Shown: positions 10,419-20,561 of the stretch, piece by piece
How the letters are laid out: each line of letters opens with the position of its first letter
Position numbering within the stretch: the first letter of the stretch is position 1
From: Lathyrus oleraceus
Taxonomy: Eukaryota; Streptophyta; Magnoliopsida; Fabales; Fabaceae
Direction of reading: 5' to 3'
Assembly: GCF_024323335.1 (NCBI RefSeq)
Contig: NC_066584.1
Coordinates: forward strand, 235,156,494-235,220,493
Length of the DNA: 64,000 nt
Translations under genes and position numbers: made by a program
Notes under the pieces: model-generated
What the model saw: the letters and a program-made list of their open reading frames with translations, nothing else
Told to the model about the DNA's origin: nothing
Database searches by the model: none

Positions 10419-11411
10419 AGAAATTGTTGAGAGCGGGTTATTACTGGATGACCATGGAATCTGATTGTTTCAAATATGCTCGGAAGTGTCATAAATGCCA
10501 GATTTATGCTGATAAGGTGCATGTGCCGCCAAATCCTCTGAATGTGATGTCGTCGTCGTGGCCGTTTGCTATGTGGGACATTGATATGATTGGAAAGATT
10601 GAGCCGACTGCTTCCAGTGGGCATCGCTTCATCCTTGTTGCCATCGACTATTTCGCCAAGTGGGTCGAAGCAGCGTCGTTTGTGAAGGTCACCAAACATG
10701 CGGTTGCCCGATTCATCAAGAAAGAAATCATTTGTCGTTATGGGATTCCCGAAAGAATCATTACTGATAATGGTTCTAATCTCAATAACAAAATGATGAA
10801 AGAGTTGTGCAAGAACTTCAACATTCAACATCACACCTCTTCCCCTTATCATCCTAAGATGAACGGTGTTGTTGAGGCAGCAAATAAGAACATAAAGAAG
10901 CTTGTGCAGAAGATGGTCGTTACGTACAGAGATTGGCATGAGATGCTACCCTTCTCCTTGCATGGGTACCGTACTTCAGTACGTACATCGACCGGGGAAA
11001 CCCCTTACTCCCTTGTGTATGGTATGGAAGCAGTCATACCTGTTGAAGTGGAGATTCCTTCTCTAAGAGTCCTGTTGGATGTCAAGTTAGACGAAGCTGA
11101 ATGGGTTCGGACAAGGTTCAATGAGTTGAGTCTTATCGAAGAGAAGCGAATGGCAGCCATTTGTCATGGGCAATTGTATCAGAGTCGGATGAAGAGAGCC
11201 TTTGATCAGAAAGTGCATCCTCGATGCTTCCAAGTCGGAGATTTGGTGTTGAAAAGGATCCTTCCTCCTCAGACAGATCTCAGGGGAAAGTGGACTCCTA
11301 ACTATGATGGACCGTATATTGTCACCAAGGTTTTTGATGGTGGAGCCTTAATGCTTGCAACTATGGATGGTGAGAACTTCACTTCCCCTGTGAACTCAGA
11401 CGCAGTAAAAA
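10419..11411 (+). pseudogene. Ogre copy B integrase fragment
   Basis: The fragment begins inside the integrase zinc-binding domain. The CHKC pair is kept but the upstream histidine pair is lost at the LTR fusion. The core keeps Asp 10583-10585, Asp 10766-10768 and Glu 10874-10876, again D-35-E. The residue before the first catalytic region reads WDID where copies A and C have WGID. The frame is open to about 11405, then a lost A in an A-run shifts it, so the normal stop is missed and it reads into the 3'UTR until 11518. It has no own start codon or promoter. It is a useful intact reference for copy A because it lacks the stops at 1194 and 1209. Confidence 0.92.
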
Positions 11412-13496
11412 ATACTTCGCATAAAATAGACCCGCTGGATGATAAAAAGAATAGTCCAGGCCAAAAAATGGGCATCCCGGCGAACCAAGAAAATGAAAAA
11501 GGTTCGGGCAAAAGTTAGGGATTAAAAAATGAAAAGATTGTACACCCGGTAAGTTGAAAACCTGAAAGGGCAACTTAGGCAAAAATGGGTATCCCGGTGG
11601 ATTGAAAACCCGAAAGGGCGATCTATGCAAAAGTTAGGGATTAAGCGAATGGCTGCGTTCTAAGTAGTTCTGAATATCATCTCGTGTCGATAACCGGAAA
11701 CTTCCGAAGGATAGGAAACAGTCCAATCACCTTTTTCGGAAAGCTGATCATCTGGAGGATCTTGAAGACGAGCGAATCATAGCAGAATTGGAACCCGGTA
11801 GAAATCCATTTCACATTGCCATTAGATTAATTTCTGTTTTTATCTGTTGTGCAATTACCTCTTTCCAGGGATTGCTTCCTGATGTAAATACCTATTCAGA
11901 GGCCACTCAATCAATAAAATCATGTTATTCAGTACATCTCTGTGTTCATTTTCATTTTACTATTTTGTCTGCAAAAATGACGTCTGAATTTTTGATAAAC
12001 ATTGCATCATGAAACATAAGAGCTTTACAGGTACGTGCTTCATAAACATTGAAAATTGCTGTAAATTTTAAGTCTTTGGATCGTCTATTCAGAACATGTA
12101 CACTCGGGGCATTTCCTTAAGGTCCCCATCAAATGATCGCTGATGTTTTTCCTCAACGGTTAGAATTTGGTATCTTATCCCTGCAGAGCTGGTCCGAGCG
12201 TTGGATTCTTCAATCCCCAACAGGCTCTCACTGTTGTACTTCCCCAAGCATTTGTTTCAGATTATACATTCACCAGTAGAGTCGATAGTATCTGACTGTA
12301 TATCCCCAGCGGAGTTGACAGTGTCAGACTATATCTTCCCAGCAGAAGCGGATGCTCCTCAGAGTTCGATGCCAGATCGATGATCTCAAAGCTAGACCCA
12401 TGGTCTCTTTCCTTGAAGCAGAATCTCGGTACCGTATCGGTGTTTGTTTCCCCCGCTGAGTCGTCTCTCTCGTAGATTATGGTTGCCAGAACCACTCTCG
12501 CTTTCCTCAACAGCAAGTTTTCAGTGCCATTCTCTCCCCAGTCAGAGCCTCGGTATTTTGTTATTTGCAAGAACACCGTGTGGCGGGTCATTTCCCCATA
12601 GAGTTCCTTGTGGTATACATCTCCAACATCCTTGCCAGGGTCCAGAAGATGGTGATCATTTCCCCAGCAGAATTCCTTGCCTCAGCTTGGCGTTCTCTCT
12701 AATCAAACATTTCGCATCCCTACATGTAGAATCATATTGCATTGCATCCTCCCAAATTGCGTAGCATTTCCATTTTCATGGAGCATTACGCCATTGAAAA
12801 CTTCAAACATACGCATGTAAAGCATAAGGCATTCTCGGTATCCCAAGTGATAAGCCAGAAGTTGTTTCCAGTACTCAGACTGAAGATTGTTCATGACTTA
12901 TCTTTATTATTCCCAGTAGGGGTCGTTGGCCCACGCGCCGCCTCAATTATCATTTTCCCTATTTCTACCGATGCTGACAGGCATGAAAGTTTCCGGTATT
13001 CAGACCGAAGTGGCATTCAGGCCAGTTTTCCGATGTTCAGATCGAAGAAGTTTCCGACGTTCAGGTCGATGCAACTTGTAGCATTCAGGCCAGTTTTCCG
13101 GTATTCAGACCGAAGTGGCATTCAAGCCAGTTTTCCGATGTTCAGACCGATGTTTGATAATCAAGTATCGTCCGATGCTCAGATCTAAGTCATTTCGAGT
13201 ATTCAGATTGATGAGCGGCATTCAGGCCATGGTTATTTCTGTGTTACCATTTATTTTGGTATTCAGGCTAACATTCCTTGTTTCGGTGTTCAGACCGACT
13301 CACCGTACCAGACGGATTCTTTTTCAAGACCACCTCTTGCCCGATACTTACAGGCATTGTTACTTTATTTTTTCACTTCAGTGTAAATTTTCGGGCTTTT
13401 ATCGTATTCAATCACTTGATACCTCGAAAGTGCGAAAGCCGTTGCTATCTTCCTTTCGGGTTTCCAGTTGATTGAATAGGGGCAGCTGTAATGCCC
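11412..13496 (+). other. Ogre copy B 3'UTR with hairpin cassette, arrays and polypurine tract
   Basis: It is colinear with 1911-4425. The hairpin cassette covers 11435-11640: CTGGAT/GTCCAG, CGAACC/GGTTCG, TAAGTTG/CAACTTA at 11550-11577, and TGGATTG/CGATCTA at 11598-11625. The 33-bp unit occurs about twice (12270-12340). The RTTCAG minihairpin array is short (12995-13165), well under half the length in copy A. The polypurine tract GAATAGGGGCAGC ends at 13496. Confidence 0.85.
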
Positions 13497-16400
13497 CAAA
13501 ATTTACCCTTCATTTTTCTTGGAAGCATGGGACTATGTTTTACACTTCATTAGCATCATATTAGGTCATACTCATTGCATACTGCATTAGTGACATGGAG
13601 ATCAGGTTTTGATCGATCACTCCGTAACAGAAGGAGCCCACACAAAGCAAGATTGAGAATTGGACTTTATTTTCTAAGTATACAAGTCTCAAGGGTCTCA
13701 GGGGGGTCCAAGTATCTTATTATGGTCCTCAGTTCATCAGTGAAGGATTCAAAGTTATCAGAATGTTCATCTAGATTTAATTAGAAATTAGTGTTTCATG
13801 GCTACCTGCAACAGGCAATTTATGGTTGGAAGTATAGGAGCTCATCCATGTCATGATTAGAGAGGCATCTTGGCCTAGGAAGATTCACAATTATCTCAGA
13901 AAGATCCATTGTCAATCAGTGTAATCAGTTCCTGATCATTTTGCCCGAAAACTAGGGTTTGGTATAAAATCAGTTTATTTCTGATTCTTTGGGTGAAACT
14001 ATTTTCCATGGACCTCCATATGTCCACAAAGGTCTACATACAAAAAATCAGCTCTTTATTTGAGCTAGAAGTGCTTCAATTGATCAATGGAATCGGGAAT
14101 CAGACAGTGTGGGAAAAGTCAACTATGGGGCCAGAAAAGTCAACTCCTGACATTTTGAGAGTGGAATCTCAAAATCCATGCCTAGGGGATCCTACATGTG
14201 AAATTTGATCAAGGTTGGATCATGGATTCATCATTTAATCAGGAATTGGAAAAGTTACTTAATTTGGAAATGGTTGACTTTCCATTTAGGGCAAGTTTTC
14301 ATGATCGTTGCACTCACTTTAAGCCCATTTTGCATCAAGATAAAAGCTCCATTTGAAAATTTCTCCAACATGAAAGTTGTTCTTCTTGTTCCAAGCTTTC
14401 TAGAGATATAAAGTTTGCTCCATTTGGATTAGAATTGAGAAGGTTATGCTTAGTCAAAGTGAGACATTTTTTTAGGACACTTAGAAAATTTTCTAAGTCC
14501 AAAATCTTCAAAATTTGTCAAGACTTCTTGGCCAGTTTTCTTGCACTTCAACGCATTATTTGAAAATACTTTCTTCACAACAATTGTACCTTTCCATGTC
14601 CTCTTTCACATCCTTTTAGAATCATCTCATTTGGATCCATGGTTTGAGAGATACATTCATTTAAAGTGGGCACCATGACTTGATTTTCTAGGCAGATTTT
14701 GGGCATGGCTTGCCCAATCAGATTTTCTAAGCATGCTGCACAAACCAGTCACGTTTTTTACCTATTTTGGCCATGCATTGGACATTCATTCTCTTAAGTT
14801 TGGCCCAAAATAACAACATTTTACACCTCATTTCACACTTTTATTCTTATGGATAAATCACTTACTAAAAAGCCCATGAGAACACTTAATCCACCCTATT
14901 TAAGAAGCTGAAACCCTGACCCTAAAGGAGCATAGGAATTTCGTGGCAAGGAGGCAGAGCTTCATCACATATTAGATTCCATTCCACTTCTATTTTCCAT
15001 TAGGTAATCATCTCTTCCATGGCCATGTTTTGATATATCTATGCTCGCTTACCATGTTCATCACCATTAATCCTTCTGTTTTCATATTTCTTTTTTTATT
15101 TAAAATATTTTCTTCGTCCATAAAATTACCCAAAAATATTTTTCACTTTTCTTAACATTTTATTTAATTTTATATAATTTTTATTTTCGTATTTTTTTAA
15201 TATTAATATTTTATTTTTATTATTTATTCTAACTGGTCCATTTTAACATACTTTTTTTATTGATTTTATTTTTATGATTTAAAATTATTTTTAGCATTTG
15301 ATTTTTAGAATGAATGTTGACCACTGTCTCATGGGTAACCTGACCTTTTCTTGGAATTTTATTTCACATTTTCAATTTATTTTGGATTTACTTTTGACCT
15401 AGTTTGGTTGGTGGACTTTTAATTTGACTTCTGTTTTATTTTAATTAATTCACATACCAATTTTAATTCTTTTTAGAATATTTTTAAGGGATGATGATGT
15501 CCTGACCCCACCATATTTAGTTTAATTTTTCATAATTTTCTTGACTAATTTACTATTTATTCTTGATATATTTCTAACCTAGTCTCATTAATTGATTTTT
15601 GGTTTAACCTCTGATTTATTTTAATTAATTTATGTACCAATTTTCATTATTTTTAAAATATTTTTGGGGGATGATGATGTCCTGAACCCACCTTATTTAG
15701 TTTAGTTTTTCATAATTTTCTTGATTAATTTACTATTTATTCTTGATTTATTTCTAACCTAGTCTTATTAATTGACTTTTAATTTGACTTTTGTTTTATT
15801 TTAATTAATTTACGTACCAATTTTCATTATTTTTAAAATATTTTTGGGGGATGATGATGTCCTAGCCCCATCTTATTTAGTTTAATTTTTCATAATTTTC
15901 TTGATTAATTTTCTATTTATTTGTTATTTTTTAAGTTGACTTGAATTTTCAATTGACTTCTTTATGATCGATGTTTGATCTAGGGATTGCTTATGGCAAT
16001 TGAAGAGATCTTTTAATCCTTCCTTGTTCATCTCATATGCCATGTATTATAGGCCTTTTTACCTTGATTTTATTTGGTCCTTACCTCATTTCCTGATTAA
16101 ATTATTCAGTGGACCCTTCGTGTGCATATTTTCATCTGTTTGATTCATCTGTTATCTTTTATACTTGTTTCTCTCATTCATGCTTTCTATTGCTTGATTA
16201 TTTAACATGTTCATACTCCCATGCATTGTTTAAATGCTCCATTATTTGATTCTTTGGTTTGATTAAATATTGTTTATTTATCCGATCTGATTGATAATTG
16301 TTGCCTACTTGTATGATGTATGAGGCATATATTCTTATTGTTTGTTTACCATGAACAATCCTCATTCATAACAAATGTACCCCTCTCCCATAAAATGTAT

Positions 16401-17718
16401 AATATTTATTTCTTTATTTCTTTATTCACCTGTTAATACAAGAAATAAAACGAACATACGATAACCATTTCAAGATAAGATCAAAATCTCGATCCAACAT
16501 CGAGTAATCATTTTCAAAACTTAACAGAACCAGCACGCATTCATCCATCCTCTTGTAAATCGATTGCCTCATGCATCGCCAGCTACCTGTAAGTTGATTG
16601 CCTCCGGCATCGCCATCTACCCTTATCCGTAACTCCTCTCCGCGCTCCATCCGTCGACTCTTGTTTCGTTTAGGTAGCACCCATTAAGTAGAACCCTTTG
16701 TATGATAACATAGGTAGATATCCCCTATTCTTTGCATGCTAACATTAGGTAGATGTTCCCCTTTATAAATCCTAAAACATAGGTCCATTCTGCATAACAA
16801 CTCTAGAGCAGAGCTTCCCCACTTTTAGACCTTCCGTGCATCTCCGATCTTGTGGCATGTCAATCCGTTCTATTTCAAAGAGGTAACTGCCTAAGACTCG
16901 ATTCAGCGAGCTGCGACACCTACGGCTAGGATGTTGAACACACTGTCCATCCTCCTTTGACACAGCTGGTGTCCTCTTTTGTAAGTCCATGTTCAGATGG
17001 CAATCCTTAACCCCTAGTTAGCCGAACTACGGCAACTCTGATTCTCATGTTCAGATGAGATACGTAGGCACGAGATGCGATGTCTTGCCGAGTTTTTTGA
17101 CTGATGACTAACAACTAATCCTTGTTTGCTTTCACCCTTGCTGCGATTCTTTTCTCTCGCCTTCGTTGCGATCGAGACCTTTCCCTTTCCCCTGCCCAAG
17201 TTGCAATTGAGACCCTTGTTCCCGTAATTAGCCGAACTACGTTTTGCTCTGATTCTCATTACAGATGAGATACGTAGGCATAAGACGCGACGTCTTACCG
17301 AGCACACTTCTCTTTACCCCATAGGTAGCCGAGCTACGAAGACTCTGATTCTCATACTCAGATGAGATACATAGGCAGTGGATGCGACATCCTTGCGAGT
17401 CATTTTCTTTTAACCTTCCTTTTAGTAAATAGTACTTTAGATATACCTACACCCTTTAGACTAGAACAACATTTATGAAAAGGGCTCCCTAGGAGTACCT
17501 AGGATGTTTTGGGTGCTTAAAACCTTCCCATTGCATAACCAACCCCCTTACCCAGATCTCTGACATTTTTACTAGTTTTTGATTCGATAAAACTTTTAGG
17601 TTTTTGTTCGCTTTCTAACCATTCCTTTGGTGAAATAGAAGTGCGGATGGCGACTCGACTTGTATGGTTTACCTTTAATTTAGTCAATATCTCTAATGGT
17701 AACGAATACCCCGCTACA
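13497..17718 (+). mobile_element. Complete Ogre LTR, 4222 bp
   Basis: The termini are TGTAATGCCCC at 13497 and CCGCTACA ending at 17718. A TATA-like TATTTAAG lies at 14897-14904. An AT-rich tandem region with a period of about 180 bp spans 15330-15910. Three GAACTACG...GATACGTAGGCA units lie at 17020-17380. A TGGCGACTC motif at 17648-17656 is 70 bp before the end. It serves as 3' LTR to the copy B fragment and 5' LTR to copy D, so the two share it. It would supply promoter and polyadenylation signals. Confidence 0.93.
15330..15910 (+). repeat. About 180-bp AT-rich tandem units inside the Ogre LTR
   Basis: The phrase TTATTTAGTTTAATTTTTCA recurs near 15513, 15691 and 15870, a period of about 180 bp, preceded by a more diverged copy. 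The LTR at 5209 has two clear units (7236, 7416) and the fragment at 25912 has three (27239, 27419, 27599). Confidence 0.8.
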
Positions 17719-17724
17719 GAAAAG

Positions 17725-17743
17725 TGGCGACTCTGCTGGGGAA
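17725..17743 (+). promoter_or_regulatory. Ogre primer-binding site
   Basis: TGGCGACTCTGCTGGGGAA starts 6 bp after the LTR end. It begins TGG, as expected for pairing with a tRNA 3' CCA. Published Ogre elements are reported to use a tRNA-Arg primer; the match to a specific tRNA was not checked. It is the only clear intact primer site in the window. Confidence 0.88.
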
Positions 17744-18644
17744 TATCATTTGCCTAGTGGGTTTTGCCTACTTTTCATATTTGTTGTATTGTATGGTATA
17801 TTGCTTTGTGACATATTTTAGTGCAATTTATTGTATTGTATGTAATGATTGAATTGTTTGAATATTAATTCCTTGTATGCTTGGTGATCTTCGTGAGATG
17901 AGTTCTATGCCTGAACTTGAGTGCACTTAGGATAGGAGAATGGCATAGTCTTGTTGACTTGTGTGGAGTTATTCCTTAGCAAGTTGACTTGCAAGCCCAT
18001 TCACTTGGTGGAGGTTATGTTGGGATCAATAATGTCACACGAGTAGTCGTGCTTAGGCATTACTCTTTCCAATATATGCCTTAGAAGCCAAGGACCTTAG
18101 TTTACCACGCCCATCTTGGCCTATTTTTAGGACATGGTGCAAAGATCGTTCAAGTGTAAGATTTGATACGATTGTTACGCGATACTACACTCATAAGAGT
18201 CTCTCTTGAGAATATTTTTGGAATACGAGTAGTCGTTTATCCGATAATATACGAAAGATGGGATGATGACTATGGGAACCTCTTGTAGAACATGATTGTC
18301 AGGTTTAACCATAGTACACTCCCTTTGGGTGGTTCTTTACCAAGACTTCATGCTCGCGACTCGCAACAAACCCTTGATTCGTGGTTGATCCGTTCTTGTG
18401 TATCCTTAATATCAATGGAACTTGGGTGTTGATAAGGTTTAAACCATAATCCCCCAAAATGGATGATTGATATTAAGGATGACTTGATCCATCCCATGAC
18501 CTTTCTGTGGTGTGATTTGCTTGATCCTTGAGTGTGATTGTTGCATCCATGCATCCATGCATTCATGCATTCATACACATCCATATCATCAACAATGAGA
18601 AAACTTTTAAGGAACTTAAGAGGTCTATTTGCAAATTTTCAGAC
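17744..18644 (+). other. Ogre copy D leader
   Basis: A leader of about 900 bp lies between the primer site and ORF1. No conserved ORF was recognised. It contains a run of short direct repeats CATGCATCCATGCATTCATG (about 18545-18570). Packaging signals would be expected in this region, but none can be identified by eye. Confidence 0.6.
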
Positions 18645-20096
18645 ATGGATAAGCAAAGAAGGAATACGAAGAAGTACAGTTTCAGACAACCCGACTTGAA
18701 AGAGTTAAGGAGTTTGACATCCTATGTATTAGATCCCTTGGAATTCAAGGCTCGTCAGGGGAAGCTTCTGTCTATTCTGGCCACTCAAGTGGATGAAGGT
18801 CTAATAAGTGTGTTGGTGCAGTTCTATGATCCCTTGTTTTGTTGCTTCACTTTTCCGGATTTCTAGCTTTTGCCTACGCTTGAGGAGTATACCTATCTTG
18901 TGGGTATACCTACTCTAGATCAATTGTCGTTCAGTGGCTTGGAGAGAGTTCCTTCTTCTCAAGAGATTGATGATCTGTTGCGTATAGATGAATCTATTAT
19001 TGGTGCTCATATGACTACCAAAGGTGGAATTCAAGGTCTCCCGTCTGATTTCCTCATTGATCAAGCTACTATGTTTGGGAAGGCCATGAGTGAGGACGCC
19101 TTTGAGGCCATATTTGTACTTCTCATCTATGGGCTAGTGTTATTCCCCAACATCGACAAGTTTGCGGATGTGAACGCCATTAGGATTTTCTCTACTCTTA
19201 ATCTCGTTCCTACTTTGTTAGGTGACACTTATTTCTCTTTGCATATGAGGAATGCAAAGGGCGGTGGTACCATTGTGTGTTGTTTGCCTTTGTTGTACAA
19301 GTGGTTTATTTCGCACTTGCCTCAGACGCTCGCCTTCAAGAAGAACAAAGGATGTCTACGGTGGTCCACGAGACTTATGTCTCTCACTAATGATGATATT
19401 TTTTGGTACAACCGTGTATATGATGGTATGCTGATTATCGACTCTTGTGGTGAATTCTCCAATGTACCTCTTCTTAGTACATGTGGTGGAATTAACTACA
19501 ACCCTATTTTGGCACGTCGTCAGCTTGGGTTCCCCCTAAAGGATAAACTCAATAACATTCTGTTAGAGAGTGTGTTCTTTCAGGAGGGTAAAGATCCCCA
19601 AGGCTTGAAGGGCAGGATGGTCCGCGCTTGGCGCAAGATCCATAAGAAAGGAAGGAAGGAGCTAGGTCCGAAGAACTGTATCGCTTTGGAACCCTATACC
19701 TCTTGGGTTAGGAGGAGATCTTCCGAGTACCTCATGCCTTATGAGTATTCAAGACCCACATCTTTGGTTGTGGTTGGGCCTTCAACCCTCCCTAGCCAAG
19801 GAGTAGAGGAGTTGAGAGACGAAGACCGTTCGCGTGCTTGGATCCGTGAACGAGAGGAGTTGCTTCAGCAGATCAGAGAGAAGGATGCTTTGATAGAGTT
19901 CCTTGAGCACCAGGTTATTGATGATCCTGATGAGGCATTGACTTCTCTACTTCCTCAGTCTTCCAAGTTTTGGAAGAGGAAGTATGATCGACTCGCCAAA
20001 GAGAAGGCAGATATGGAGGCAGCCTATGAGAGGGAGGTGAAGAGGCTTCGTGCAGCTTATCTTCCGATCTCAAGGGCTTTGGACGATTTCTTCTAG
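18645..20096 (+). pseudogene. Ogre ORF1 (DUF7745-like), one nonsense codon
   Basis: This is the extra ORF of Ogre-type elements, upstream of gag and of unknown function. The ATG at 18645 opens MDKQRRNTKK and the frame runs 483 codons to TAG 20094-20096. It is interrupted by TAG 18864-18866 within FTFPDF*LLPTLEEY. The conserved block (QVDEGLISVLVQFYDP, PTLEEYTYLVGIP) matches what I know as DUF7745, a plant domain found in retrotransposons. The central part is globular. The C-terminus from about 19830 is charged and coiled-coil-like (REREELLQQIREKD, and a Lys/Glu-rich stretch). No nucleic-acid or catalytic motif is seen. The stop sits where the family usually has glutamine, which suggests CAG to TAG. 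Confidence 0.8.
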
Positions 20097-20561
20097 GGAT
20101 CCATAGGATGTTCATTTTCCTTCTCTCTTGTATTGTATTTGGTTACTAAGACTGTACTTCTTTGGCGTAAAAACATTTCCAAATATTAATTGACGTGATA
20201 TTTCCGTATGTGATAAACGTTTAATATTTCCAAAATTTGCAAATAAGACTCTAAAGTTCCTCTGATATAAAAATTAAATCATAAGCATTGCATGCATCAT
20301 GTTTATCTATTCCTAGGGGTTTATATCTTCTTCTTGATTCTAGTCGGGGTTTTCTTACACTGTTTATCTAATGTGAGACTGGAATCAAGGGGTAGAATAC
20401 CCTTTGAAATTGATAAACATGTCATTGCATTTGCATATTCATTAGCATGTCTTGCATAACAGGTACCGCCGCAGTGTTCTCATCTTGTTTGGTATTCCAT
20501 TATTAGGATAGCTGACTCAGGCATTCACCGATACGGTACCCGAAGGAATCAACAGAGAGCA
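20097..20561 (+). other. ORF1-gag spacer
   Basis: This 465-bp non-coding AT-rich spacer separates ORF1 from gag. It ends with CAACAGAGAGCA just before the gag ATG. No second promoter or shared ORF is recognised. Confidence 0.6.
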
